64,000 bases of DNA, from positions 108,764-172,763 of the forward strand of contig CAJXOG010000007.1 of the NCBI GenBank assembly GCA_913057775.1, written 5' to 3'. The notes under the pieces are model-generated. The model did no database searches and was not told the origin of the DNA. It saw only the letters and a program-made list of their open reading frames with translations. The position numbers were made by a program, and so were the translations under genes. Position 1 is the stretch's first letter. Every line of letters begins with the position of its first letter. This document shows, one piece after another, positions 8,428-17,411 of the stretch. Source of the stretch: an uncultured Fodinibius sp. (GTDB lineage: Bacteria > Bacteroidota > Rhodothermia > Balneolales > Balneolaceae).

Positions 8428-9414
8428 TTGAAAATCATTAGTCTTGTGAATAATTCTTCTCCAATTAATGCCAAAGCTTTAAACAACTGCATCACTAAAA
8501 CTGATGTTCCAGGCTATCCTGAACCCTATCGCGGCAAAGTACGCGATGTATATAACCTTGGGAATGACAAACTCGGCATTGTAGCAAGCGATCGCATTTC
8601 GGCTTTCGATCACATCATGAAACAAGCCATCCCTTATAAGGGGCAAATTTTAAATTCACTGGCCGCCTTTGCTTTTGATAAAGTGGATGATCTGGTTGCC
8701 ACACATGTTATTGACGTACCCCACCCCAATATAACGATTGCTAAAAAATGTGAGCCTATTCCTATTGAAGTTGTGATTCGGGCCTGTCTAACCGGTCATG
8801 CAGCACGGGTTTACAAATCAGGGAAACGAACGCTTTGCGGGGTAACTCTTCCTGATGGAATGGTTGAAAACCAAAAATTTGAGGAACCCATATTAACTCC
8901 GGCAACCAAAGCTGAAGAAGGTCACGATGAAGATATCTCCGAAAAAGAAATTTTAGAACAAGATATTGTTGATGAGAGAATATGGCAGGATATTCGAGAG
9001 AAAGCTTTTAAGGTTTTTAAGCGTGGTCAACAAGTAGCCAATAAGCAGGGACTTATCCTCGTAGATACCAAGTACGAATTTGGTTTGTATAATGGAGAGG
9101 TTACCCTCATTGATGAAGTGCATACAGCAGATTCTTCAAGATACTTTTATGCGGATGGCTACGAGGAGCGACTTAAAAAAGGAAAACCTCAAAAACAACT
9201 TTCCAAAGAGTTTCTCCGCGAATGGCTAATGGATCACGGCTTTCAAGGAAAAGAAGGACAAACACTGCCTGATCTGCCTGATGAATTTCGGATCAAAGTC
9301 TACAATCGCTACACCGAACTCTTTGAAAAGCTAACCCGAAAATCATTTATCCCCACTCCTATTGATATGGATTCATTCAATAATGAGCTAAAGGATATTT
9401 TTGATTGGTATTGA
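8428..9414 (+). CDS. purC: SAICAR synthetase (purine biosynthesis)
   Basis: Phosphoribosylaminoimidazole-succinocarboxamide synthase, joining CAIR and aspartate with ATP. Visible are YRGKVRDVYNLG and ASDRISAFD near the N-terminus, the VVIRACLTGHA segment, and LVDTKYEFGL, all family hallmarks. The reading frame opens with TTG at 8428 (328 residues); GTG at 8446 is an equally possible start giving 322 residues. Neither has a convincing ribosome-binding site. It is the long type of PurC (about 300-330 residues rather than 240) and stands alone on the plus strand. Confidence 0.96.
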   Translation: MKIISLVNNSSPINAKALNNCITKTDVPGYPEPYRGKVRDVYNLGNDKLGIVASDRISAFDHIMKQAIPYKGQILNSLAAFAFDKVDDLVATHVIDVPHPNITIAKKCEPIPIEVVIRACLTGHAARVYKSGKRTLCGVTLPDGMVENQKFEEPILTPATKAEEGHDEDISEKEILEQDIVDERIWQDIREKAFKVFKRGQQVANKQGLILVDTKYEFGLYNGEVTLIDEVHTADSSRYFYADGYEERLKKGKPQKQLSKEFLREWLMDHGFQGKEGQTLPDLPDEFRIKVYNRYTELFEKLTRKSFIPTPIDMDSFNNELKDIFDWY

Positions 9415-9567
9415 TTATCATAATAACACGGCCCAACGTGTCATCACAAAAGCCTCACCAAATAGCACAAACATCCGCTTGTGTAATCCAAACTATTTCC
9501 AGTTTGAAACGGACACTGAAACTATTTACCCAACATTCTTCCGCCGTTGAAAAATGTCCTTCCGGGG

Positions 9568-9780
9568 CTACGCTGTTACTGAGGGTACATTAATTTTATC
9601 CGCAAAACGAGCCAAGGCTTTTTTTCCTTTCATCGCTTTATGAGCAAACACTTTCTCTTCTTCGTTTTGGGACAAATATTCCTCGAAAGATTGTCGCTCA
9701 GCTTGATCCAGGTTGCCATCCAGGTAATCAGTTAAAAAATCAGTGAGCACTCCATCACTATCAAATGCTGTAGGTTTCAT
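9568..9780 (-). CDS. Small putative anti-sigma factor
   Basis: A 70-residue protein following the ECF sigma gene by about 60 bp on the same strand. The middle (FLTDYLDGNLDQAERQSFEEYL) resembles the N-terminal fold of zf-HC2 anti-sigma proteins, whose pattern is xYLDGeLxxxER, but there are no zinc-binding Cys/His residues and no membrane segment. It probably binds the preceding sigma factor; this is inferred from position and the short motif. Confidence 0.6.
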   Translation of the reverse strand: MKPTAFDSDGVLTDFLTDYLDGNLDQAERQSFEEYLSQNEEEKVFAHKAMKGKKALARFADKINVPSVTA

Positions 9781-9842
9781 AGTAAAAAGGGTAATAGATT
9801 ATTTTACAAGTTCAATACCTTATCTATTACCCTCTTACTGTA

Positions 9843-10457
9843 CTATGCAGAAATTGTTTCAGGATAGACGTAATTTTCTAATAATTCCTGCAATTGTGCC
9901 CGTCCGCGGTTGATGCGTGACTTTACAGTGCCCATGGGCAGATCCGCTATTTCAGAAATCTCTTCGTACGATAACTGCTGAATATCCCGAAGCACTACAA
10001 CTTCACGGAAATCATCGCTTAGCTCTTCTAAGGCTTTTTCGAGCTGATCCATACACATTTTTTCATGCAGTGAGTCATCCGGCAAAATTCCTGAATCTTC
10101 CAATTTCATAGGCCGATCTTCAGAATCATCGGGATCTTTGTGGATAGTAACCTTGGTCATACGTTTTTTCTTTTTGTACAAGCTCTTAGCCAGATTAATG
10201 GCGATGGTGTACATCCATGTGGAAAATTTTGCAATGCGTTCATAAGAATGACGACTGCGAAAAACACGGAAAAAAGTCTCCTGAACTAAATCCTCACAAT
10301 CCTGATGGTCGTGGGTATAACGATATAAGAAATTATGCAATCGATCCTGATACCGATCTACCAAAATATTAAACGCTAGTTCGTACCCGGACTGAAATTT
10401 TTCCATTAAATCTTCATCCGACATCTTGCGAAATTCGGCTTTGGAAGCAGCTTGCAT
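9843..10457 (-). CDS. ECF-type RNA polymerase sigma factor
   Basis: A 204-residue extracytoplasmic-function sigma factor. Region 2 carries HQDCEDLVQETFFRVFR and FSTWMYTIAINLAKS; region 4 carries LSYEEISEIADLPMGTVKSR, the -35-recognition helix-turn-helix. The ATG at 10457 is chosen because AGGGGTC lies just before it; an upstream in-frame alternative codon at 10493 has no such site. The next gene encodes a likely anti-sigma protein. The signal it answers is not evident from the neighbours. Confidence 0.95.
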   Translation of the reverse strand: MQAASKAEFRKMSDEDLMEKFQSGYELAFNILVDRYQDRLHNFLYRYTHDHQDCEDLVQETFFRVFRSRHSYERIAKFSTWMYTIAINLAKSLYKKKKRMTKVTIHKDPDDSEDRPMKLEDSGILPDDSLHEKMCMDQLEKALEELSDDFREVVVLRDIQQLSYEEISEIADLPMGTVKSRINRGRAQLQELLENYVYPETISA

Positions 10458-10534
10458 AATGACCCCTATTTTGATTGCAGTTAATAATTGCAAGGATCAT
10501 CAGTGTTCCGAAAAACGAAATAATAAAAGAAGTA

Positions 10535-11593
10535 TTAACCGATGATCCGTTTGATCATCAGGAGAAGTATCGTCGAGGGGTCCATCTTGGTAAAACCTTT
10601 CGATGCTCTATCAGCATCCAAGAGTGCTTCAAATATTCTGGGCATATCGGCCAATTTAAAAGCTGAAGCATCTTTCCAAAGCTTGTTGAAGTACCAATTA
10701 TTATTGATACCTAAGGTATTTTGAACTTGTTTTTTGGAATTACCCTGTCCAGCTAATCGGCGTATTTGCCAGATGTTTGAAAACACATTGTAAAAGAACC
10801 CCACGGAACGAATAATTTCTCCCGTGTTCGCTTTAGAGTGTTGCAACATCTGTTCCGCGATAAACAGGGCCTCTTCCAGATTTCGCTCAAATACGGCGTC
10901 TTTTAGTTCAAACACCGAATATTCGCGATAAAGGCCGATTATTTTTTTTATTTCGCTCTCTGTAATAGTATCAGAAGTGTCCACAAAAGTGCACACTTTA
11001 TCTATTTCTGTGGACAGTAACTGCAAACTATTGCCAACATACTGCGCCAGCATTTGGGCTGCCGGCGGCTCTATTTTTTTACTATGATGTTTTTTAGCCC
11101 AACTTATAATCCAGTCAGGTAGGCGGTAGTCGGGCACTTCTTCAAATTCGTAAAATCCTGCATGTTTCTTAAAGGCCTTGCCAATTTTAGAGCGTCCGGA
11201 GGGTTTCTTAGTATCAATGCAAACAAACAGCGTTGTGGGATTTGGCTGCTCCAAATAGGGAATCAAATCGTTGACCTCTCCCTCGTATCCTTCAGCTTGA
11301 GCACCATAGCCGCTTAGCTCTTTAAAATCACGTAAAATTACCACGCGCTGTTCGGCCATCATAGGGAAACTTCGAATAATGGAGAGCACTTTTTCGGGCG
11401 TTACATCGCGGCCGTAGAGCAGGTCAAAGTTAAAGTCTTTCTGATCTTCGGGAATTAAACCCTCGACTACCTCCTGCAACTTATCCAGAAAGAACTCCTC
11501 TTCCCCATAAAAAAAATACACCGGTTCCTTTTCCTTGGATTTTAACTCCTGCAGGATCTCGGAATAGAGTTCTATGCTGGTCTTTTTTGCCAT
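10535..11593 (-). CDS. holA: DNA polymerase III delta subunit
   Basis: A 352-residue clamp-loader subunit that opens the beta sliding clamp. It begins with YFFYGEEEFFLDKLQEVVE and RDVTPEKVLSIIRSFPMMAEQRVVILRDF, the standard N-terminal region of HolA, followed by the lid and the helical C-terminal collar domain, here with an NNNWYFNKLWKDA segment. Length matches the family. It is preceded by asnS on the same strand, separated by a perfect palindrome. Confidence 0.93.
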   Translation of the reverse strand: MAKKTSIELYSEILQELKSKEKEPVYFFYGEEEFFLDKLQEVVEGLIPEDQKDFNFDLLYGRDVTPEKVLSIIRSFPMMAEQRVVILRDFKELSGYGAQAEGYEGEVNDLIPYLEQPNPTTLFVCIDTKKPSGRSKIGKAFKKHAGFYEFEEVPDYRLPDWIISWAKKHHSKKIEPPAAQMLAQYVGNSLQLLSTEIDKVCTFVDTSDTITESEIKKIIGLYREYSVFELKDAVFERNLEEALFIAEQMLQHSKANTGEIIRSVGFFYNVFSNIWQIRRLAGQGNSKKQVQNTLGINNNWYFNKLWKDASAFKLADMPRIFEALLDADRASKGFTKMDPSTILLLMIKRIIG

Positions 11594-11665
11594 TTGGGGA
11601 TCGTTGTCAGTATTTACAATTCTGCAACACCAAGGCTAATACGGCCTTTGCTAATTACTATAAGT

Positions 11666-11689
11666 AGCGCGGGAATTAATTCCCGCGCT
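11666..11689. repeat. Perfect 24-bp palindrome between asnS and holA
   Basis: AGCGCGGGAATT followed by its exact reverse complement, unusually GC-rich ends around an AATT/AATT centre. Neither strand has a following T-run, so it is not a standard intrinsic terminator. It could be an RNA-end-protecting hairpin, a terminator without U-tract or a protein site. Confidence 0.7.
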
Positions 11690-11721
11690 CGTAATACCTT
11701 TTCCATCACCGATTAAAGAAA

Positions 11722-13218
11722 CTACGGCGTTAACCTTCCCATCATACGTGGGAAGGGGATGGTTTCGCGAACGTGATCCAAACCGCAGAGCCAAGCCACA
11801 GTTCGCTCTAATCCCAATCCAAAGCCAGAGTGCGGTACCGATCCGTATTGACGCAGATCCATGTACCAACTAAATATATCCTCGTCTAATCCGTGCTCAT
11901 TGATACGCTTGCGGAGTGTCTCTAAGTCCTCTTCACGCTCGCTGCCGCCAATAATTTCACCGTATCCTTCAGGAGCCAACATATCGCAAGCCAACGCCAG
12001 TTTTTCATTCTCGGGATCACGCTTCATATAAAAGGCTTTAATTGCAGCGGGGAATCGATGAACTAAAACCGGTGTATCGTACTTCATCGTCAGCAGCGTT
12101 TCATCGCTGCCACCAAAGTCTTGGCCCCACTCAAAATTGAGGGCCGATTCTCTCCAATCAGGAATATTTCGCAAGTTTTCTTCAATTTCATCCAATCGCT
12201 TGCCAATTTCTATAACGCGCTCATCAATTTGCGCTTTGCGCCACTTCTTAGCTTGTCCGCGTTCTTTCTCAATCTCTTCACGCTCTTCTTTAAGCTCTTC
12301 CACTTCCTGCTTGCGATCTGCGACCATCTGATCAAGCATGGCGGCCATATCGTCACTCTTAAGCTGCTCAACGGCCTCGGTGTACGAAATACGAGGGAAG
12401 CCCTCTTCAGCTGTTTTTTGGAGCTTAGATGTATCACGCTCAAGAATCTCCAACTCTTTGGGACGTCGATCAAGAACCCGTTTAACGATGAACTTGATGA
12501 AGTCCTCGGCAAGGTCCATATTCATATCAAGATCATAAAACGCCATCTCGGGTTCTATCATCCAGAACTCGGTTAAGTGGCGACGAGTCTTGCTCTTTTC
12601 AGCACGGAACGTAGGACCAAAAGTATAAATCAATCCATGTGCCATAGCCATCGCTTCCCCATATAGCTGACCTGACTGCGTCAGATAGGCTTGATCATCG
12701 AAGTACTCTGTTTCAAAAAGATTCGTCGTACCTTCGGCGGCGTTGCCGGTAAAAATAGGCGCATCCATCTGTACAAACCCACGCTCTTGAAAAAAGGTAT
12801 GAATGGCATATATAATTTCGTTGCGCACACGCATAGCTGCCCACTGCTTTTGACTTCGCAGCCACAGGTGACGATTTTCCATCAAGAACTCAACGCCGTG
12901 CTCTTTGGGCGTAATAGGATAATCTTCGGCAACCTGATAAATATTAAGATCAGATACCTGCAACTCATGTCCCCCAATGCTGCGCTCATCCTCAACCACT
13001 TTTCCGGTAATTTCAAGGGAAGTTTCCTGACGTAGCGCTTCGGTTTGTTCCCAAGCATCCTCACTTACGGCATCTTGCGCCACTACGCACTGACAAATAC
13101 CCGAACCGTCGCGCATTTCAACAAAATAGAGACTTCCACTGCTTCGGTAGTTGTAGACCCACCCTTTCAACGTTACTTCTTCATCAACGTGATCAGACAA
13201 ATTGCTGATATAAACCAT
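11722..13218 (-). CDS. asnS: Asparaginyl-tRNA synthetase
   Basis: A 498-residue class IIb synthetase charging tRNA-Asn. The N-terminal OB fold occupies about 1-105 ([14 protein letters not shown]). Class II motifs follow: TFRAEKS with [14 protein letters not shown] (motif 2, about 203-228) and [16 protein letters not shown] near the end (motif 3). E. coli AsnRS has 466 residues and many others about 430; the excess here is a highly charged insertion at about 288-362 ([16 protein letters not shown]) that looks like a coiled-coil hairpin. The C-terminus [10 protein letters not shown] is typical. Confidence 0.96.
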   Translation of the reverse strand: MVYISNLSDHVDEEVTLKGWVYNYRSSGSLYFVEMRDGSGICQCVVAQDAVSEDAWEQTEALRQETSLEITGKVVEDERSIGGHELQVSDLNIYQVAEDYPITPKEHGVEFLMENRHLWLRSQKQWAAMRVRNEIIYAIHTFFQERGFVQMDAPIFTGNAAEGTTNLFETEYFDDQAYLTQSGQLYGEAMAMAHGLIYTFGPTFRAEKSKTRRHLTEFWMIEPEMAFYDLDMNMDLAEDFIKFIVKRVLDRRPKELEILERDTSKLQKTAEEGFPRISYTEAVEQLKSDDMAAMLDQMVADRKQEVEELKEEREEIEKERGQAKKWRKAQIDERVIEIGKRLDEIEENLRNIPDWRESALNFEWGQDFGGSDETLLTMKYDTPVLVHRFPAAIKAFYMKRDPENEKLALACDMLAPEGYGEIIGGSEREEDLETLRKRINEHGLDEDIFSWYMDLRQYGSVPHSGFGLGLERTVAWLCGLDHVRETIPFPRMMGRLTP

Positions 13219-13305
13219 GCTTCAACGAATAATTTTGTTAATACTTATTGATAAAATATTGATCTCGAAACTAATCATTTCTGATCAGACTCGAAACGAA
13301 AATCA

Positions 13306-14565
13306 CTATGCTTCAGGCAGCAATAAAGCCTCAGAAAATAAATCATTGTTAAAGAAATCCTGGGCAAAATCTTGAACCTGATCGGCTTCTACGGCATCTA
13401 TTTTTTCCTGAAGTTCATCGAGCGTAACAAAGCGATCAAAATAGATTTCACTCTTAGCCAAGCGCGACATGCGATTGCTCATGCTTTCTACCGAGAGCAT
13501 CAACTTTCCTTTGAGCTGGGCCTTCGCTTCAGCCAACTCTTTTTGCGGGATGGGATCTTGCTTTAATTTATCTAATTCAGCCTCAATAAGCTCTCGAACA
13601 TGATTCACATAATCCTTATCTGTACCCACATAAATGCCATACAAACCGGTATCACTGTAAGACTGATTAAAGGAGGTGATGGTATAACAGTAGCCATATT
13701 TTTCCCGCACATTTTGGTGCAAACGAGAGCTCATTCCTCCTCCCAACACTGTGTTAGCCAGCAACAACCTAAATTTATCGTCATGGTCATAGTGCAAACC
13801 GCGGCGTCCGGTTATCAAATGCGTTTGCTCAATCGGTTTTGTAAGCTCTATATCACTAACTTCATAATCCGGTAACGACGGATTTTGATCCACCGTTTCT
13901 TGGGGATCAACTTCCCTAAAATATTCGCTGATCAACTTCACTACCTTTTCATGATCTACATTTCCAGCTACAGAAATCAGCAGATTTGACGGCTGATAAC
14001 GATCATCCATGTAATCGTACAGATCCTGACGCTCAAAAGCAGATACCGTATCTTCAAAACCAAGCGTAGAATTTCCCAATGGATGTCCCTTAAAAACCTG
14101 TTCACTAAACTGTTCAAACAGATAATCATTAGGACTGTCACGGTACATCTTCATTTCTTCAATAACGACTTTCTTCTCCTTTTCTATTTCACCTTCCGGA
14201 AATGAAGGATGTAAAACCATGTCCGAAAGTACATCCAAGGCTCGTTCAAGCTGTGTATTAAGGCAGCGGGAATAATAACAGGTATATTCTGAGGAAGTAA
14301 AGGCGTTCAAATATCCGCCAACAGATTCCATACTCATCGCGATATCCTGCGAAGATCGGTTTTCAGTTCCCTTGAATAACATATGCTCCAAAAAATGAGT
14401 GACGCCGGCCATTTTATGTGTTTCATTTCTGCTGCCGGTCTTGGCCCAAATGCCAACAGCTACACTTTTTACGCTGTCAACATGTTCGGTGACAATCTTG
14501 AGGCCGTTATCGAGTGTCGTTTTATTCACAAAATCAATTTCTTTCATAATCTCTGCTGTACTCAT
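13306..14565 (-). CDS. M16 family zinc peptidase
   Basis: A 419-residue processing-peptidase-like protein. The inverted zinc motif HFLEH lies at 57-61 with the third ligand Glu in VIEEMKMYRD (136 or 137), so it is the catalytic type. The C-terminal half carries the Arg/Tyr region GYCYTITSFNQSYSDTGLYG found in active M16B enzymes. No signal peptide is seen, so it is probably cytoplasmic. It follows pnp, the usual arrangement in many bacteria, though a terminator lies between them. An alternative start is Met7. Confidence 0.92.
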   Translation of the reverse strand: MSTAEIMKEIDFVNKTTLDNGLKIVTEHVDSVKSVAVGIWAKTGSRNETHKMAGVTHFLEHMLFKGTENRSSQDIAMSMESVGGYLNAFTSSEYTCYYSRCLNTQLERALDVLSDMVLHPSFPEGEIEKEKKVVIEEMKMYRDSPNDYLFEQFSEQVFKGHPLGNSTLGFEDTVSAFERQDLYDYMDDRYQPSNLLISVAGNVDHEKVVKLISEYFREVDPQETVDQNPSLPDYEVSDIELTKPIEQTHLITGRRGLHYDHDDKFRLLLANTVLGGGMSSRLHQNVREKYGYCYTITSFNQSYSDTGLYGIYVGTDKDYVNHVRELIEAELDKLKQDPIPQKELAEAKAQLKGKLMLSVESMSNRMSRLAKSEIYFDRFVTLDELQEKIDAVEADQVQDFAQDFFNNDLFSEALLLPEA

Positions 14566-14702
14566 AAAATATTATGTGCTTTTATAACTAAACCTTCATC
14601 TAAATTGAAATGAGAAATCTTTGTTTTACCCTTTTACCAATTTTTATATGACTATAGATTTCTCTACTTGCTAAGCCCGGTTCAAAAAGACATACCTGAC
14701 TT

Positions 14703-14737
14703 AAAACAAAACGCCATCCCGAACAATCGAGATGGCG
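14703..14737 (-). terminator. Intrinsic terminator after pnp
   Basis: The minus-strand transcript forms an 11-bp hairpin (CGCCATCTCGA with TCGGGATGGCG, one G-U pair, loop TTGT), followed by TTTTGTTTT. It ends the pnp transcript before the M16 peptidase gene. Confidence 0.85.
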
Positions 14738-14772
14738 CAAATGTATTACTTTTTATAAAGATATGAATAAGC

Positions 14773-16893
14773 TTAGTTGTTATCTCCATCTTCAGGAATC
14801 AACGCCTTTCGTGAGAGACGAAGCTTTCCGCCATGCTCAACTTTGAGCAGCTTCACTTCGAGCTCATCTCCTACAGAAAGCACATCACTCACATTATCTA
14901 CATGGGTGTGATTGATTTCTGAAACGTGGAGCAATCCATCTTTGCCCGGTACAATTTCAACAAAAGCGCCATAATCTTTAATTGCTTTCACCGTACCCTG
15001 GTACGTCGCTCCTTCTTCAAGATGACCAACAATACCCTGGATACGTTTTTTCGCTTCTTCTGCATTTGAAAGTTGATCAGCGCTAATAGTAATTTTACCT
15101 TTGCCGCGCTCCTCATCTTCCTCAACCCAAATCTCGGTATTGGTTTCTTTCTGGAGGGTCTGAATAACTTTACCACCAGGCCCAATAACAGATCCAATAT
15201 CATCCGCTTCGATCTCCATCTTAACAAATTGTGGAGCAAATTCAGAAATCTGATCGCGGGGCTCAGAAATAGTTTCTTCCATTTTGTCAAGAATATGTAA
15301 ACGTCCTTGTCGAGCCTGCTCAAGTGCTTCCTCAAGCTTCTCAAAAGATATACCGCTTACTTTCATATCCATCTGACATGCCGTAATTCCATCTCGGCTA
15401 CCAGCCGTTTTGAAGTCCATATCGCCCATAAAGTCTTCTTCACCGCGGATATCAGAAAGAACAACCTCGTCGTCATCGCCCACAATCATTCCCATTGCAA
15501 TTCCGGCAACAGGTTTCTTGAGGGGAACTCCGGCATCCATTAAGGCCATTGAACCTCCGCAAACAGAAGCCATAGAAGATGAGCCGTTAGATTCAGTAAT
15601 ATCAGAAATAACCCGAATCACATATCCAAACTCATCAAATGTAGGCATCAATTTACTAATTGAACGCTCAGCCAAATGTCCGTGACCAATTTCACGTCGG
15701 CCGGGCCCTCGCATAAATCCGGCTTCACCCACACTATAGTTGGGGAAGTTATAATGGAGGAAAAACTTCTTGTCTTCTTCTGTTAATAACGTATCCACAG
15801 ACTGCGCATCCTTTTGCGTACCCAGCGTTACGGAAACCAAGGCCTGCGTTTCACCGCGAGTAAAAATTGCTGATCCGTGCGTACGAGCCAAGTATCCGAC
15901 CTGGGTCCATATATCACGGATATCTTCCGGAGAACGTCCGTCAATACGTTTCTTTTTCTCAAGAATCATATTACGGAGCTCTTCCTTCTCAATATTACTA
16001 AGAATATCCTTAATCGTATCCTCTTCTTCAGCGTATTCTTCCGTATCAGTGAGTTCTTCAATAACGCTATCTTTAATTTCCTGAAGACCTTCGCTGTACT
16101 TCTCTTTACCAAGACCAATATTCACATGCTCACGAATTCGCTCTTCAGCAAGTTCGTGAACTTTATTTTTAAGACTTTCATCGACAGGCTCCGGCTCATA
16201 CTCACGCTTTTCTTTTCCAAATTCATCGCGAAGCTCTTCTTGAAAAACACAAAGCTTTTTGATCGCTTCATGACCAACTTTAATAGCCTCAAGCATTTCC
16301 TCTTCAGAAACCTCGTCCATTTCACCTTCCATCATAGAAACGCTCTCTGCAGTTCCACCAATAATCATATCGATATCACTGCTTTCCATCTCGCTAATGG
16401 TAGGATTAACAACAAATTCTCCTTCAACACGTCCAACACGAACTTCGGCAATGGGTCCTGCAAATGGTACGTCTGAAATGTGCAGTGCGGCAGATGCTCC
16501 GACAGCACCAAGTACATCACCATCATGTTCCCCATCGGATGAAAGTACCGAACAGATAATTTGCGTTTCATTTGTGTAGCCATCCGGAAACAAAGGTCGA
16601 AGACATCGGTCAATTAGTCGACTGGACAAAATTTCTTTGTCATTTGGGCGACCTTCACGCTTTATAAATCCACCCGGAAACTTACCACCCGCAGAAAAAC
16701 TTTCGCGGAGGTCAACCGTCATCGGGAAAAAGGGTTTTCCAGACGGTTCCTTTGAGCTTACCGCTGTACATAATACCATGGTATCGCCCATGCGAACCAC
16801 AACTGCACCATCGGCCTGTTTAGCAATACGGCCTGTTTCTATTGATAACGTTTTGCCAGGTGCAAATTCTACACTTCTAAAATCTTCTTTCAT
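14773..16893 (-). CDS. pnp: Polyribonucleotide nucleotidyltransferase
   Basis: A 706-residue phosphorolytic 3'-5' exoribonuclease of the degradosome type. Two RNase PH domains flank an alpha-helical linker: the first carries GDTMVLCTAV and GGFIKREGRP, the second FFLHYNFPNYSVGE with RREIGHGHLAERS. A KH domain (IGSVIGPGGKVIQTLQ) and an S1 domain (GTVKAIKDYGAFVEI) follow. Length and order are normal. It lies directly downstream of rpsO but is separated from it by a strong terminator, so it is probably made partly by read-through or from its own promoter. Confidence 0.98.
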   Translation of the reverse strand: MKEDFRSVEFAPGKTLSIETGRIAKQADGAVVVRMGDTMVLCTAVSSKEPSGKPFFPMTVDLRESFSAGGKFPGGFIKREGRPNDKEILSSRLIDRCLRPLFPDGYTNETQIICSVLSSDGEHDGDVLGAVGASAALHISDVPFAGPIAEVRVGRVEGEFVVNPTISEMESSDIDMIIGGTAESVSMMEGEMDEVSEEEMLEAIKVGHEAIKKLCVFQEELRDEFGKEKREYEPEPVDESLKNKVHELAEERIREHVNIGLGKEKYSEGLQEIKDSVIEELTDTEEYAEEEDTIKDILSNIEKEELRNMILEKKKRIDGRSPEDIRDIWTQVGYLARTHGSAIFTRGETQALVSVTLGTQKDAQSVDTLLTEEDKKFFLHYNFPNYSVGEAGFMRGPGRREIGHGHLAERSISKLMPTFDEFGYVIRVISDITESNGSSSMASVCGGSMALMDAGVPLKKPVAGIAMGMIVGDDDEVVLSDIRGEEDFMGDMDFKTAGSRDGITACQMDMKVSGISFEKLEEALEQARQGRLHILDKMEETISEPRDQISEFAPQFVKMEIEADDIGSVIGPGGKVIQTLQKETNTEIWVEEDEERGKGKITISADQLSNAEEAKKRIQGIVGHLEEGATYQGTVKAIKDYGAFVEIVPGKDGLLHVSEINHTHVDNVSDVLSVGDELEVKLLKVEHGGKLRLSRKALIPEDGDNN

Positions 16894-17007
16894 CGTAATA
16901 CTGTATTCTATTCAAATTTAAAATAAATGGACAAAGCTTTACGTAATAATTTCAAAACTTTGTAATTGATCAATTAGGAAGGAAAACACTGCAAAAGTGT
17001 GCAGTAT

Positions 17008-17039
17008 AAAAAAAGGCACGTCATCAATAACGTGCCTTT
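17008..17039 (-). terminator. Intrinsic terminator after rpsO
   Basis: The minus-strand hairpin AAAGGCACGT / ACGTGCCTTT (17039-17030 with 17021-17012) with an 8-base loop is followed by a run of seven T. It starts six bases after the rpsO stop codon and separates rpsO from pnp. Confidence 0.93.
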
Positions 17040-17045
17040 CAAAAA

Positions 17046-17315
17046 TTATTTACGAATTCCTAAATCACTAATAAGTTCTCGATATTTTTCAATATCGTTA
17101 TCTTTGAGGTAGTCGAGTAGCTTTCGTCGTTTCCCTACCAGCTTTAACAATCCTCTTCGAGAATGATGATCCTGGGTGTTTTCCTGAATGTGATTAGTCA
17201 GATCATTAATACGCTCAGTTAATATTGCAATCTGAGCTTCAGTAGATCCGGTATTCTCCTTTGACCCACCATATTTTTCTACAAGTTCTTCTTTTCGCTC
17301 TTTTGTTATCGCCAT
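17046..17315 (-). CDS. rpsO: Ribosomal protein S15
   Basis: An 89-residue 30S protein that binds the 16S central domain early in assembly. It carries [21 protein letters not shown] and [21 protein letters not shown], the universal S15 signatures, at the standard length of 88-90. It sits between ribF and pnp. A promoter overlapping the end of ribF and its own terminator show that it can be expressed as a separate short transcript. The leader is about 57 bases. Confidence 0.98.
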   Translation of the reverse strand: MAITKERKEELVEKYGGSKENTGSTEAQIAILTERINDLTNHIQENTQDHHSRRGLLKLVGKRRKLLDYLKDNDIEKYRELISDLGIRK

Positions 17316-17376
17316 TTGTTAATTAAGTTCTTTTTGTCTTTTCTACAACTGTGTAAAACGTTCTTATATTAGCTAG

Positions 17377-17407
17377 CAAAGATAAGCGTTCATACCGTAT
17401 TTTGCAA
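17377..17407 (-). promoter_or_regulatory. Promoter of rpsO
   Basis: TTG at 17407-17405, 20 bases, then TATCTTTG at 17384-17377 on the minus strand, an exact fit to the -33/-7 pattern seen before rimP and tRNA-Ser. The -33 element begins immediately after the ribF stop codon. Confidence 0.78.
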
Positions 17408-17411
17408 TATT

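Noticed and set aside
8313..8495. Minus-strand 60-codon frame between the prenyl synthase and purC
   Set aside because: It overlaps the 5' end of purC antisense and has no start signal or domain.
9405..9593. Plus-strand frame after purC
   Set aside because: No start signal, overlaps the small anti-sigma gene antisense and has no protein-like composition.
12121..12576. Long plus-strand frames inside asnS
   Set aside because: They are antisense shadows of the charged insertion, where biased codons keep opposite frames open.
16913..16920. TAAATTTG on the minus strand before pnp as a -7 element
   Set aside because: No TTG occurs 19-21 bases upstream; the only nearby TTG is about 11 bases away.
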